DNA of 64,000 bases from Trichobilharzia regenti (GCA_944472135.2 OX235263.1:33223379-33287378); one strand, 5' to 3'. Positions 10,777 to 22,309 are shown, numbered from the stretch's first letter. The notes: a model not told the origin generated them from the letters alone. A program made the numbers and translations.

Positions 10777-12252
10777 CTAGGTCCATGGTAGTTGTAGGGG
10801 TTGGACTAACTTCTTTTGAACACACAGCTCCGGCTTCTCGATGCATATTGCGAGGGCTTCTGCAGTACAAAGAAGTCGGAAACATATTGCTCTTGGTAGG
10901 TTTCTGTTGACTTTGTAAATCACTTTGAAAGAATCGGATGAGATTTTATGGGAGGTGCTGACCAGATGTTCAATAATTGCACTTCTGATTGAACCGATGC
11001 CTCCTCTTTGCAGCCACACTGGGTAGTGTTCTCTAACACGTTTTGTGAGGCCGCGCATACAACGACCTATGTACCTAGCTCCGCACGAGTAAGTGAACTG
11101 GTATATGCACATTGAATTGGTCATATGCGAAAGTTTGTCCTTCGTGTTGTTTCGAAGTATTGGACGGCTAGAGAATATCACTCTTAGTGTTGCTGCAGGA
11201 AAGGTCTTCTTTAAAGAGCTGGATATTCTCCTCTTCAAGATATCAGCTGCCAAATCTCCCTTGAAATTCAGATTTAGATGCAGCGTTTTCTTTGGCGTTG
11301 GATCGCCTTCTTCTCTTTTAGGTTTAGGTTTCATGTTCTTTTCGGCAAAACGTGTCGGGTAGCCATTTTGAGCCAGGATATTTTTGAGGAATAGGAGCTC
11401 CTCTTCCATGCAATCGTTGCTGCAGATTTTTCTAACGCGATGGTTTAGTGAGCTGATGAGGGCTCGTTTTCGGCTCAGAGGTATCCAACTATAGAAATGC
11501 GTTAGTTGGCCATTCCATGTCAGTTTCCTATGGATGGACCTCTTCAGGGTTCCATCATCTCTTCTTGTCAATTCCACATACAGAAATGGAATCTTTGAAT
11601 CGTTTTCTAACTCCATTGTGAATTTAATCGAAGGATGGGAATTATTGAATTCTTGTAAGATGCAGTTGTAGTCCGAGTTATCGTAGCAGACTATGAAGGT
11701 ATCGTCAACGTACCTTTTGTATAGTGTTAATTTGTTTATTGTTGATTTTAAAACTCCACTCTCCAAACTGGCCATAAAGCAGTCTGCTAAAAGCGGGCCA
11801 AGAGGAGATCCCATTACAATTCCATCTTTCTGTCTGTAGATGTCGCCGTCGAAGGTGAATTGTACATTCAGCGTGCATCTCAGCAACAATTCCTTCAGAT
11901 ATGATATTGGTACTCCGACGTTTATATTAGATTTCTCCATATAATTGCACAGAGAGCAAATTGTTTCTGTTAGTGGCACGTTGGTAAAAAGAGATTCAAC
12001 ATCTAGTGGTAACATTCGTTTATCATTTACATTTAAATCTTTTATGCATTCAATGAACTCAAAAGTATCACGAAGAGAGTATTTGCATAGGTGTTGTCTT
12101 ACCGGCTCCAACATTTCGGACAACCATTTGGCGATTGGATGGTATGGTAACCCTGACTTGTCTACAATCGGTCGAAGCGGCAAGCCAGGTTTGTGCGCCT
12201 TTGGTAAGCCGTAGAGTCGGGGAATAGTTGATCCTGTTGGTTTGAGGCGGTA
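10777..12252 (-). CDS. PLE RT/GIY-YIG frame, 5'-truncated
   Basis: A second PLE of a different subfamily, on the minus strand. The uninterrupted frame includes 468 residues from 12183 and about 23 more upstream (PRLYGLPKAHKPGLPLRPIV, the RT fingers motif). It has motif A LPLDVESLFTNV, GIVMGSPLGPLLADCFM, catalytic YVDD (KRYVDDTFIV), and nuclease SMCIYQFTYSCGARYIGR with HYPVWL after it, ending LVQPLQLPWT. An in-frame TAG lies just above 12250 and the N-terminal third of a PLE protein is absent, so this copy cannot encode a whole protein though its catalytic residues remain. A pyrimidine-rich tail follows at 10640-10770. Confidence 0.88.
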   Translation of the reverse strand, partial: YRLKPTGSTIPRLYGLPKAHKPGLPLRPIVDKSGLPYHPIAKWLSEMLEPVRQHLCKYSLRDTFEFIECIKDLNVNDKRMLPLDVESLFTNVPLTETICSLCNYMEKSNINVGVPISYLKELLLRCTLNVQFTFDGDIYRQKDGIVMGSPLGPLLADCFMASLESGVLKSTINKLTLYKRYVDDTFIVCYDNSDYNCILQEFNNSHPSIKFTMELENDSKIPFLYVELTRRDDGTLKRSIHRKLTWNGQLTHFYSWIPLSRKRALISSLNHRVRKICSNDCMEEELLFLKNILAQNGYPTRFAEKNMKPKPKREEGDPTPKKTLHLNLNFKGDLAADILKRRISSSLKKTFPAATLRVIFSSRPILRNNTKDKLSHMTNSMCIYQFTYSCGARYIGRCMRGLTKRVREHYPVWLQRGGIGSIRSAIIEHLVSTSHKISSDSFKVIYKVNRNLPRAICFRLLCTAEALAICIEKPELCVQKKLVQPLQLPWT

Positions 12253-12618
12253 ACCTATAAGTAACCTATATCGTCACCTAACAAGTAACATGTCATGGAT
12301 AGGTCATTAAAATCCATGTACTATATTTCCCTCTTTTTTCCTTAACCCTTTCTAACGCTTCATTCCTGTTGTAATTTATTTTTCAGTAATCATTCTGCAA
12401 CTCATCTCTAAATGTAAGAACTTTTATAGAGGAAGATCTGAGTGACTTTCTTTAAAAGCTGAAGTCACTGTATCGCTAATAATTCGTCCACCCTCCTGAT
12501 AGGTCATTAGACCAGTGTAGAGACTCGTATGAAGATTAAGTTATTCAGATGACTAAATACACAAACATGTAATCAGATGCTTTCGTTAACAAATTCTCCC
12601 CTCCTCACTTCATTTTAG

Positions 12619-12847
12619 AATACTCCGACCACCACAGACCTTAGATGAACTTGGTAATTCGATTCAACTCTTAGAACAAATTTTATCTGAACAAGGTGAA
12701 ATTCAAGCGAAATTCGGTCCTTTAGAAGAACAATTCGCTATTTTAGATAAATGTGAAGTAACCTATACAGAGGAAGTATCAAGTAGACGAGCTAATTTAG
12801 CCAATGATTGGGTACAATTCCAAAGTTCATTGGCGTCAGCTGAAATG
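12619..12847 (+). CDS. DNAH2: Dynein heavy chain exon 3 of window (tail)
   Basis: Encodes ILRPPQTLDELGNSIQLLEQ and FGPLEEQFAILDKCEVTYTE, a coiled region of the dynein tail where the pattern PPQTLxELxxS then PLxxQFAxLxKYEV is typical of DNAH2-like chains as I recall them. It finishes with ANLANDWVQFQSSLASAEM. The first base completes a split Arg codon and the exon ends in phase 0 at gaaatg/gtaagc. Acceptor cttcattttag. Confidence 0.92.
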
Positions 12848-13006
12848 GTAAGCCTGTAGATTTCTTCATATACAGTCTTTTATATTCTTAATTAAACAAA
12901 GCAGCTTATACTACTTATAATTCGACAAAAGAAGGTGATTTAGTGCAGAAATATTATTATTCCATATAATGAACGCTTCACTTTTTTCATTTTTATTTTA
13001 TTCTTT

Positions 13007-13226
13007 TGAGTTCCCAGTGGAACATCGAGCTAGAAGCTAGAGTTTTGAAGTTTTGTTAGCAGTGGTCTCAATTTTACGGGGTGAGATTGATAGTCCCACG
13101 CCCAACCTCCCCTCTTCGCCAAGATTATTATCAGCTAAGCGAGGTGTGGTAGTGCTTCGGTTGGGGATTGAAACGCGGACCACTTGAGTGGCTGGTGAGC
13201 ACTCTACCTCTGCGCTAATCACGCAA
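13007..13226 (-). repeat. tRNA-SINE family C
   Basis: Read in reverse: a tRNA-like head with A box near gcgtgattagcgcag and a weak B box, then a body whose 3' end is the block ctatgttccactgggaac (here ctcgatgttccactgggaac). The same element occurs at 18008, 20275, 25121, 33675 and 37003, always in this orientation. Confidence 0.7.
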
Positions 13227-13498
13227 TGAACACTTCTACTTTCGTCTATCTTAACACCATTGAATAAAGCTCCGAAGAAAAAGACAAACAACTGAAATAA
13301 TATGAAATCGATCTTAGCTTTTGATTAAATCATTTTGTCCGGTATTTCACCTACTACATGATATAATACTAACAATCAGCCTCAAGTCTCATTTCGGTAT
13401 CTCATTCAGTATAAAAGGTAGACAAACAGGAACACTTATCTTTTAATAGTTGTCCTCATAAAATATATCCTACTGTCTTAAAAACAATATTAGTAACT

Positions 13499-13690
13499 TT
13501 ATTCTGGACAGCGTTTATATAATATACAGAATTCTTTGCAGAGTTTATTGCATAATACTTTCTCTTGATACATGATGTTCAGATTGAATATTAATTGACA
13601 GTAGATCCTGTGACACAACTTCCTCTGAGATGAGGCACAAACCAATTCATTATGATATTTCTTCATATTAAATATTCCCATAGTAAAAAT
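13499..13690 (-). repeat. Repeat with a conserved Cys-rich reading frame, copy 1
   Basis: The minus strand reads KYHNELVCASSQRKLCHRIY then CQLIFN, LCNKLCKEFCILYKRCPE. Copies at 47105-47290 (minus) and 55005-55165 (plus) keep the same Cys spacing. I do not recognise the family. It lies beside a PLE relic but the link is not proven. Confidence 0.55.
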
Positions 13691-14149
13691 TTAGAACAAC
13701 ACATTTAAGCGAAGAATGTTGTTTTCCATTAGATCTTACTAGGCTTAACTCTAATATTTACAAGTTTACAAATAAAAATTCAAATATAAACCAATCCTGG
13801 TGTTTTGTCTATAGGATAATAAGATGGTGAATATAAATTGTGCAATAATAATAGTCATAATAGTAATAGTAATAATAACAATGGTCTTATCAACAAGAAG
13901 GATGAAAAAGTGAAGCAATCTGTGATAACACGAGTAATGAAAAACAGCATAATTAAACAAACAATTGTTCAGGTAGACATAGTAGTTGATAAAGGCCAGT
14001 AAAAACAAATGAACCGATTAAGTGATGCTAGATTGTAAGGCAAGTAAATGAAACACTTTTTAATGAAGATGTGATAAGATTAAGGGATGATAAGAGAGGG
14101 GTTGAAAATATAAGTAAGGGGTGGTGTAGAAGTCATTAGTTGGTTATGT

Positions 14150-15000
14150 CTTAATAGGCCAACAAGGGAGGAATAATGGCTGTACGAACTTCTTTTGAAT
14201 GCATAGTTTAGGTTTAATAGTTCGAATGCATACCGCCTGACTCAGCTGTATGCAGTAGACGAATACGAAGTCTGTTGGAAAGATTCGGTGGGATACGATG
14301 AATTACTTTGAAGGCTCTCGTTTTCTCCACTACATGACCACTATCAATTAAATGTGACAGAATTGAGCTACGGATTGTTTTTGTCTATCCTTTGCCAAAC
14401 CATGATGGGAGATGCTCACTAACACGTTGGTTAAGCTGTCTAGTAGTATGCCCAACATAACTGTCACCGCAGGTGCAGTTGAATAGATACAGGCACATAG
14501 ATGTGGCGAAACTATCAAGCTTATCCTTCGTTTGCGTCCCAATCATTCGTCTGCTAGAGAATGACAAACATAGGTGTGCCGCGTAAAATGCTCTTCGTGT
14601 ACTCCTTGAAAGTCTTTGGAATAAAACCTCACTTCTTCTTTGTCTCCTTTGAGAAATGAACTATATTTGGTTGAAAGCCAAATGTAAAATGCTCAGGAGG
14701 CCCAGAAACAGATGTCTCATGCTCCTGACATTTATGCTTTTTTCGAGTTTGGTAAAAAACGACGAATCAGATGAGAAAGTTGTAAATGTTTCAAATACTC
14801 GCTAGAGTAAATAATGCCACTAGAGGTCATATTTTCTTAGGAGAAATTATAGGCGATAGAATGATGAAGGTTTTTGGTAGCCTAAGTTTTAACCAGGCCG
14901 TCATACTTCAGATCAATCACCATGAAGTTTCACTGAAGTTTAAGAAAGATACGAAAGCACAACAATCATTGAAGGACGTGTTATGAGAATCTGCTATGAG
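14150..15000 (-). pseudogene. PLE GIY-YIG relic
   Basis: Minus-strand translation gives TKDKLDSFATSMCLYLFNCT and CGDSYVGHTTRQLNQRVSEH, then LPSWFGKG: a GIY-YIG nuclease of the subfamily seen at 3715. Downstream, after a stop, come SSILSHLIDSGHVVEKTRAF and KVIHRIPPNLSNRLRIRLLH. The RT part is missing and the frame is broken. Confidence 0.8.
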
Positions 15001-15081
15001 TTTCAATAAATATTTATCATATTCTGTCCTATGCTGTCTGAATGGTATTTATGCTTTATGTCTTCATTTCATGTTTGATAG

Positions 15082-15348
15082 ATGATTAAAAAATCAAAAG
15101 AGAAATTCAAAGTTGGCCTGCTAAGTGATACAGAAGAATTTAAGCGTGCTGTATCACACCTTTTACAAGATCTACAAACGAATGGACCATTTGCAGCCCA
15201 CCTTCAACCACAAGAGGCATTAGACATTCTTAATAATTTCCGTGAACAATTAGATAATCTTAAGAAACATGAACTAGAATTACGTCATGGGTTGAATTTA
15301 TTTAAAATAGAACAACCGCCATGTAAAGAAATTGTTGTAATTGAGAAG
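15082..15348 (+). CDS. DNAH2: Dynein heavy chain exon 4 of window (tail)
   Basis: An 89-codon exon in phase 0 at both ends: MIKKSKEKFKVGLLSDTEEF, FKRAVSHLLQDLQTNGPFAA, ALDILNNFREQLDNLKKHEL and a final EIVVIEK. Internal Met, not a start. The sequence is helical and charged, as expected for the tail stem. Borders gatag/atgatt and gag aag/gtaggt. Confidence 0.92.
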
Positions 15349-15514
15349 GTAGGTATTCATTAGTTTATAAAGTATATATATATATAAGCTATTCATTTGT
15401 TTCATAATAGATTTTGTAACATTGATCAGAATTCGACAATTGATGTACGTCGAACAGTGCAGTTGCCATCAATGAGAACTGTTTTCATAACTTTTCAGAT
15501 GAAGTTTTTCGCTT

Positions 15515-15735
15515 AAAGTAATTTTGATAGATGATGACTAGCCGTGGAATCCTCCAGAATACGCACTTCATCTTATTTGGGACTCTTCACTGGGTGTACC
15601 TTCATTCCAAATGAGTGGTACCTGGTTTTCCCACTGAGACTGGAACTCAGTGCCTATCGTTTCATATACCAAGGCGTTATTCACCCTTGGGTCACGAGAG
15701 CCACCTCTTGTAAAACGGGCATCAGTTATCATTTG
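15515..15735 (-). repeat. Sm-alpha-like hammerhead SINE (family B)
   Basis: Reverse copy of the element whose 3' end reads ctggattccactgctagtc, known from schistosome Sm-alpha repeats. The hammerhead core on the minus strand has changes at C3 and A15.1 and should be inactive. A tRNA-like head lies at the right end. Confidence 0.7.
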
Positions 15736-15779
15736 TATTTAGTCTAATTTTTATTTCTTCATTAAAATGACTGGACGAA

Positions 15780-16145
15780 AATGTTTGACCTCTGTTAGAA
15801 TGTCGACGCCCTAGTACGCGAGGCTTTGACGATTGGTTGATAATCAACTTGAAGTAATTCATTAGATGGTAACTAACAGTGGGATTCAGGATGCTAATTT
15901 TGTTTTGTTTACTATTTATAATTTAATATAAGTGATGACTATTTAATTCAAAATTAGATTTTCCCATCGATTGACTAGACCGAAGTGATAAGCCTCAGGT
16001 TGACATGTCGGCGCTCCTTGTGTAGATGCTTCGAATATGTCTGGTCATGTAACTTGAAGTCACTTGGTGGATGGAGACAAGCAGTGGAATCCAGAAGACC
16101 GAGCACTTTGGTCCAACTGATCGACTTGAAATCTGAATTGAACTA
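15780..16145 (-). repeat. Family B 3' extension relics
   Basis: Two tandem, diverged reverse copies of a block (caggttgacatgtcggc, cttgtgtagatgcttcgaa, aacttgaagt) that also sits at 27460 and 41035 beside family B ends. Confidence 0.55.
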
Positions 16146-16159
16146 AATAATCAGTAAGG

Positions 16160-16372
16160 CCCGTTGCACAAGAGGCGGCTGTCGTGGCCAAGTGATCTGT
16201 TGGATAACGCTTTCGCATATGAAACTATGGGCGCTGGTTTTGAGCCTCGGTGGGGGACACCATCACTCACTGAGGGAGGCAAGCACATCAGACGATGAGT
16301 CCCGAACGGAATGAAAAGCTCATACCGGATCTCATTGCTAGTCACCATCCACTAACTGACTATAAGTGATGA
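16160..16372 (+). repeat. Sm-alpha-like hammerhead SINE (family B)
   Basis: Plus copy with a head tggccaagtgatctgttgg, a weak B box ggttttgagcctcgg, and the hammerhead region cgatgagtcccgaacgga. Core positions C3 and U4 are altered. Tail ctagtcaccatccactaa. Confidence 0.72.
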
Positions 16373-16447
16373 CCATTGAAGTTATTATAAATAGTAAAAT
16401 AGATTTGGTATAATTTACGTTTTATACTCAAACCTATATTTATATTT

Positions 16448-16570
16448 ATTATGTTATTATTCTCTTGGATTCCATTGGGGCTTCAACAGCATGTCTCCAT
16501 TTTATCTTGTGTTCTCTACAGTCCTTTTTATCTGACATCACAACTGTCCATAAGCTTTCTTCTCCTTCCA
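16448..16570 (-). repeat. RTE LINE 3' end fragment
   Basis: Reverse of the RTE 3' tail shared by the longer copies at 19045 and 55433, with a short ATT-rich end. Confidence 0.45.
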
Positions 16571-16839
16571 TATTAAATATTACTAAAATGGCAAATCAGT
16601 AATAAACCTTAGTAAACAGTAAATGGTATCAATCCAAGTTAAGCAGTGATGAACACTTATACAGCAAATTATACATAAGGACAGTTTAGTTTTTAACAGT
16701 TACTCCTATAACAGTTCTATACCAGTTAAATGAATCATTGAGACCTGGGACATAGATCTTTTGAAAGTACTTAGTGATACAGATGTATGACATTTCCTCA
16801 AGAAATATTTTTCTGTGCATATATTATGATATTTCTTGA

Positions 16840-17130
16840 GTGTGAATGCAAATACCAAGTGAAGATAATGAACGCTTGATAATTCCCCGGTCGATTATTC
16901 CCTGACCGGAACTAGTAAATTCCAGAAGACTCATACAGCACAGTTGGGAACGTGTTTCCGAAACAAGTAAGAGGAAAAGTGGCCAAGATTACAAAAATAT
17001 ATGGCATATATTGGTCCAGTCAAAAGGCTCGAATAATAGACATCAACCGCATGCTAGATTCTGACACCCATCATGCAAAGACGTGATTTGTTTTTATCTA
17101 ACAGACGGGCAGTTACATGGTAAATCCTTA
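16840..17130. repeat. LTR-like family H relic
   Basis: Blocks aattccccggtcg, ggaactagtaaattccag, gtttccgaaacaagt and ctaacagacgggcag recur in order at 63410-63700. Probably an LTR or other retroelement end; class not determined. Confidence 0.45.
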
Positions 17131-17639
17131 CTATGAAGTGGTACCACCTTTATCCGATGGGTATTCGGGTGCTTTAATGAATACGCCAAAATATACCAGT
17201 AGGATATCATGAAAATCCAAAACTTTATGTTTAACTTTTGAACCTACTGCCTCCTCTATTCCACTACACTACGCGAATATCAGCGTCAAGTGACGTTTTT
17301 TGATAAAAGTACAGCAAACACAACTCGGTTCAAGAATATAATGCCACTGACAATAATTACGCCAGAAAAAATGTTTTAATAGTGAAAAATTTCATTTAAA
17401 AAGTATGCAAAAAGTGTAACTTGTCATTAAATTATCATAGCAACGGACAACAACGCTACAGTTAGCGAGGATATGCAATAAAGCCTCTCCTAGAAGACTA
17501 ATGATATAGACTGGAAATAAATAAACTGTGGATACATATCAGTACATTAGCACGACTGAACTTTTATGCATCTGATAATGACAACGATCTTAGTCTACTG
17601 AAGAAAATACCTGTCATTTCACGAAGTGTTTGAAAATTT

Positions 17640-17830
17640 TATTTGTAAAATCTCGGTGAAATTGAAGCAAGGGATTTCTACGTTTCATTCGGCGAATCGG
17701 TTCGAACTTCCTCAAGGAAATTAATCGGAATTAAGATCAAAAAGATACATATGTTAAAGGACACTTTTCTGAGATTTTACAAGCGTTTTTACATGTGTAT
17801 ACTTCTCACTCACCGGCTAAAACAACAGCA
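17640..17830. repeat. Unclassified repeat, copy 1
   Basis: Shares aatctcggtgaaat, tacgtttcattcgg and ggaaattaatcggaatt with 20780-20885. No coding frame. Confidence 0.4.
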
Positions 17831-18007
17831 ATTCGAATGAGATCCATCGGGATATAAGTAAAAACAAACCGTTTCTGTTGCAATAATAGCCTACATGTAC
17901 TAACATGAAATAGCGAAGAAGCATTTTTAGATGTTTAACTCTGAAGCCTGCTGCTTAGATAGATAGACTGTCAAACAACAATTAATGCCACAAACTCTTT
18001 TTTCCTT

Positions 18008-18226
18008 CACGTTCCCAATGGAACATAGGGCCTCAAGCTAGAGGCTTGAAGTTTCTGTAACAGTGTTTATTTTTACAGGATAGGGCTGCTAGCCTCCTGC
18101 TCAGCCTTTCCTCTTTACCAGCATTACTTCTGGCTTAGCAAGGTAAAGGAGTGCGTTGGCCGGGGATCGAACCTCGGACCATGTGCATGGTCGGCGAGCG
18201 TCTTAACCGCTATGCCACAACCTGGT
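18008..18226 (-). repeat. tRNA-SINE family C
   Basis: Reverse copy with a good head: minus strand A box tggcatagcggtt and B box ggttcgatccccgg; 3' end block ctatgttccattgggaac. Confidence 0.8.
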
Positions 18227-18689
18227 AAGTCTTATTCATTGAAACCGATACATTTAAAAATATGCTTTAAAATTACTCAAAATTTTGAATATCTGTTTTT
18301 ATACTAACCAGATAATATATTTTGTTTTATTCTGATAAGTATCCTTTTGTTTCAAGTGTTTGTGTTAACATATTCAGATAGTCTGTTTCATTACACTTTA
18401 TTGGATATTCTGTCAGCTGGTAGTATGAGACATGTTCCTGAAGGCATAATTTGGAAAGTTGTAATTAAAATCAGTCATCATTAAAAATAAATTCAAATTT
18501 TCTCAAAACAATGTAATTAAACAATTGGCTGACGGCATATAACATGTCATAAGGCCATTGAAATGCATTTTGTCCAGGTTCTACGTCGCCTACGGTCTTA
18601 TTTTTTGAACAGCTATACAACATGTCTTATGTTGTCAACGGGATTCTCTGAATTTAAATAGTTCTTATCATAAAAATGTGCGTTGGTAG

Positions 18690-18955
18690 TTCAGCAGTGG
18701 AATGCCCACCGATCACTCACGTGGTCCGGGGCTTGGTTCCCAGCTGAATCACTCCCTAACCTCACGTAGCTGGTAGTATGCTCAGTGTGGAGAAAAGATT
18801 GGATGTGAGGCTAGGAACCCATCCTGGAAAAACACGCAGCTGATACTGAAACTTTAGAAATGAAGTTCTGAGCCCGATACTGCTTTCGGAATGCGAAGGA
18901 ATAAAAAGAATGTGTAAAAGTCAATTCGGTCTGTCAACGTCACCTAGTTAACTAG
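18690..18955 (+). repeat. tRNA-SINE, further family
   Basis: Head tggtagttcagcagtgg with B-box-like gcttggttcccagc and a body ending in cggaatgcgaaggaataaa. Related in its head to 53960-54060. Confidence 0.5.
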
Positions 18956-19044
18956 CCGGTTTCAAGCCCGGGTAAAGGGAGAGGGTTTGGCGTAGGGCTA
19001 GCGATCCTACACCACTAAACCTATCAAACTGCTAGATAAACTTA

Positions 19045-19850
19045 CAGGTGAAAACCAACAAGCCGACTGAAGAAGCAGCGAAGACAGAATTGCAGGTAAA
19101 CATAGAGAAGATGGAGGTAGTGAAGATTACAAACCAATAAACAGCAACAACAACCAGCACCAATCACCATCAACAGGAGAGATCGAATAGAGGCAACCTC
19201 CTTCACTTATCTAAGAAGCATCATTCCAGCTACAAGCGGAATGGATGAAATTGTCTAAGCCAGCCAGCTAGAATCAGAAAGGCAAGATACGTTTTCATCA
19301 ATCTGAAATCAGTTCGGAAATCTTCTACACTGACTCAGCCAGCATAAAGAAAACGACTCGGATTTTCAAGAGAAATGTGAAGTTAGTCAGCCAGTTCTTC
19401 TATACGTGTCAGAAACTCGCAGTGCGTGTCAGTCACGAAAAGCATTTCCAACAGGTTGCAGATTGTTATCAACAGCTGACAACTTCGCTGGCTCCATACT
19501 GGGGGTCACATGTCCAGTCAGAAAGAATTAGTTGGTTGGCGACAAACCAACCAAGAGCCGATTGCTCAACAACTATTCTGGAAAAAATGGAGAAGGATCG
19601 GGCATACATTGAAGAAACCGTCGAATGACTGCGTACCAGGCCGTCGAATGGAATCCAAATGGGAAGCGACAAGTGGGTCGTCGTCGCAGGGGTGATATGT
19701 AGGAGATAGTCCAATGAAGAGATGATAGATTATGGGCAATCGGAGACCCAGCTGAAAAGGATGGCAAAAAATAGAAGAAAGTGGAGATGTGTTGTTGAAG
19801 CCGTATGTTCCACTCGGAAACCAAGGGAACAATAAATATTAATAAATAAA
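19045..19850 (+). pseudogene. RTE-clade LINE, 3' part
   Basis: Fragments of the C-terminal end of an RTE (SR2-like) reverse transcriptase: KPTEEAAKTELQVNIEKMEV next to the RT core, later HFQQVADCYQQLTTSLAPYW, and a broken copy of the signature KKWRRIGHTLKKPSND. Stops and frameshifts throughout. The 3' end gttgaagccgtatgttccact and an AATA-type tail follow. Intact relatives encode endonuclease plus RT; both catalytic regions are missing. Confidence 0.75.
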
Positions 19851-19918
19851 TTCTCTATGTCAGTAAATAAATTTGGTAATTTTTCCGCTACAATGAATAA
19901 TTATTTTCTATATTTTAG

Positions 19919-20080
19919 GACTTAGACCTTTTAACTACTATTTGGTCAACAAACTTAGAATGGGATAAAAATTGGGAAAGTTGGAAAGTTGGCCGATTTT
20001 ATGATTTACAAACAAATGATATGGAAAATTTAGCTAATACGGTATTTCGAAAATTTGCTAAATGGTCACGCGATTTAAAA
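19919..20080 (+). CDS. DNAH2: Dynein heavy chain exon 5 of window
   Basis: 54 codons in phase 0: DLDLLTTIWSTNLEWDKNWE then SWKVGRFYDLQTNDMENLAN and KFAKWSRDLK. The IW-x-EW-x-W-x-W pattern is the conserved start of the DHC_N2 linker-proximal region. Acceptor tattttag, donor aaa/gtaagt. Confidence 0.93.
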
Positions 20081-20274
20081 GTAAGTTGTTTCGTGAAAAA
20101 CTAAAAAATTGACATTATATATATATGCATATACCTTCATTATTAACTCCGAGATACACGAATACTGTCTGAGCCTCCTAAAAACATAGCGTTGATAGGA
20201 GCTATCTGTCAGAAACACCATTATATTTTTATGAAGATACAGTGCACATTAATATAAAATAATAATTTTTCCTT

Positions 20275-20485
20275 CGCGTTCCCCAGTGGAACATAGGGCT
20301 CCAAGCTAGTGGCTTGAAGTTTCTGTAGCAGTGTTTAATTTTTACAGGATGGGGTTGCTAGCCACATGCCCAACCTTTCCTCTTTACCAGCATTATTTCT
20401 GGCTCAGTGAGGTAAAGGAGTGCCCCGGCCAGGGGTCGAACCCCGAACCATGTGGATGGTAGGCGAGCGTCCTTACCGCACATTA
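20275..20485 (-). repeat. tRNA-SINE family C
   Basis: Reverse copy with B box ggttcgacccc on the minus strand and the 3' block ccctatgttccactggg. Confidence 0.75.
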
Positions 20486-20779
20486 ATGACCACATATGAA
20501 TATAACTGACATATATACTCAGCTGCGTCTAAAATATTGCATATTTCTTGATCTGAAGGCAATATTTACCTCGTATCGAAAGATATTCTGGCGAAAGTAT
20601 GTTTACCCAATCAAGGTTGTCTTTTTACTAGAACTGATGCAGAAGTTTGTTAGTTTATAGAAAGTGGTCGTCTAGAGCGATAACCGCAACTGCTATACTA
20701 TACTTTTGTTGAAACAACTTAAAATCTTTCATAATAGCTTAAATGTGTTCACTGGTTGTCATCCTCCAAATTCTAAACA

Positions 20780-20889
20780 TTTCTAATATTTGTAGAATCT
20801 CAGCGAAATCAAAATGAGTAATTCCAGCGTTTCGTTCGGAAAACTGGTTGGAACTTCTTCAGGGAAATTAATCGAAATTAACATAACAA

Positions 20890-20924
<35 letters not shown>

Positions 20925-20925
20925 A
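20780..20925. repeat. Unclassified repeat copy 2 and (TA)n
   Basis: Matches 17640-17745. A (TA)n run of about 35 bp follows at 20890. Confidence 0.45.
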
Positions 20926-21239
20926 CATCTCTTGTTTTTAAAAACTTTGTCCAGTCATATGAGTCATGAAACAGTCATCAAAATGTAATAAGCAAAACTG
21001 CATGAGCTGTGATCAAAATTTGACCTCAAACTTTTAAATATTAGTCTACTTTTCATACAACCGGTTCTACTTTTGTTAAATACTTTAAATAGAGTGTACT
21101 TTTCGTCAGATTACTTTCGACTAAAAGTTCATGGACGTAGGTAACTGAATGTGGAAATATATGTGTATATACGGTATACAGTGGTGTGCATGGGGAATAG
21201 GGACAAACAGTTGTAAAACATCTGTTAACTTCTCCATAA

Positions 21240-21600
21240 GAAGACATAGACAATCGGGAATTTAGACCAAGTATTATTAATTAGTGATACATTTCCACTT
21301 TTTATTTATTGATTTATTTATCAGGATTTGCCATGCATCAGCTAGCATCACACCTTCACGTCTTTTCAAACTGTTGGGATTCACCCATATATGTGGGACT
21401 TCTGTAGTCAATCTCTCCTTATACCAACCGAAACGTTTCTGTAGAACCTTATTGTTATCAAAGTCAATTTTGTGTCCCGTTTCTATCGAATGCAGTGCAA
21501 TCGTTGATCTGTTTTCTAGCTTCTTTAAGTTCGCAGAAGTCTTTGGAACTACCTTTAGATATTTATTAACCTAGTTTTCCTTTCATATGCAACCGTTTAA
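21240..21600 (-). pseudogene. PLE C-terminal relic
   Basis: The minus strand encodes ENRSTIALHSIETGHKIDFD, then KVLQKRFGWYKERLTTEVPH and NSLKRREGVMLADAW, the region following the GIY-YIG fingers in PLEs (target His-rich segment). Upstream parts are missing or decayed. Confidence 0.75.
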
Positions 21601-21610
21601 TATAATGTAA

Positions 21611-21982
21611 TCAAATCTGTCCCCTCTCCCTTCATCTTTTCGGTGTTATCTGGAAGTACGGCAACTGAAACTCCATGTCTTTGTTAAGCTGTTTGTTTCT
21701 GTTGATAAGATCTATAACCACCACAAATATACTCAAAGAGCTTTTGCTTCTCCAATATCATCATTTATAAACTTGAATAGTATTGGTGATACTATTCAAA
21801 CATGTTTAGAACATTATCATATTGATGGCATTCATCCAAGCTACAAATATCCAATATTTCGAAATATTATACGTAAACCTACTTTGAAATTGATTGGTAT
21901 AGTTTTGTCTGAATGTGGCAAGATAGTTACACGTGAGATGTTCATGTGTAACAACAGAAGACAAGGGTCAGGCAACAGATAG
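21611..21982 (+). CDS. Unidentified open frame cut by a solo LTR
   Basis: From a TAA at 21608 the frame stays open for 124 codons, the last dozen inside the LTR that starts at 21947. It reads KLHVFVKLFVSVDKIYNHHK, YTQRAFASPISSFINLNSIG, YHIDGIHPSYKYPIFRNIIR and LIGIVLSECGKIVTREMF. Codon choice (A/T-ending) resembles the dynein exons. It is not dynein, PLE or RTE as far as I can tell. It may be an exon or duplicated fragment of another gene, or an uncharacterised transposon. No start or clear splice border is assigned. Confidence 0.4.
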   Translation, partial: SNLSPLPSSFRCYLEVRQLKLHVFVKLFVSVDKIYNHHKYTQRAFASPISSFINLNSIGDTIQTCLEHYHIDGIHPSYKYPIFRNIIRKPTLKLIGIVLSECGKIVTREMFMCNNRRQGSGNR

Positions 21983-22297
21983 GCTATTTATAAAATCAAC
22001 ACATATTTATAGATTTTCATGTACATTATTATCGATTATAGATATGATAGAGAGCAAACAAACACAGTCTTCTGATTGGTGGTGGTTTCTAGCTGAACGT
22101 TAATCTTTCATCTCTTTGTGGCCGTTTCTTCAAGTTCAGATTATCTATCTGCAAACTGTATCCGCCTATGCAAAGTCTTCTGTGATTGGTCGTTGAGTTA
22201 GTCTTTGTTTTTATTCTTCTCACGACCAATATTGGGGACGTAAACATTGACGTTAATTACTGTCTACCAATTTGGCTAGCAGCCAGCTCTCGCCATA
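21947..22297 (+). mobile_element. Solo LTR, copy 1
   Basis: A 351-bp unit starting tgtaacaacagaagacaagg and ending agctctcgccata, flanked by the 4-bp direct repeat CATG (21943-21946 and 22298-22301). The same unit with different 4-bp duplications occurs at 26594, 32071 and 47481. Tg start, 4-bp duplications and lack of a coding frame fit solo LTRs of a Ty3/Gypsy-type element; schistosome Boudicca is a candidate name I could not check. Confidence 0.8.
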
Positions 22298-22309
22298 CAT
22301 GTACAGTCT

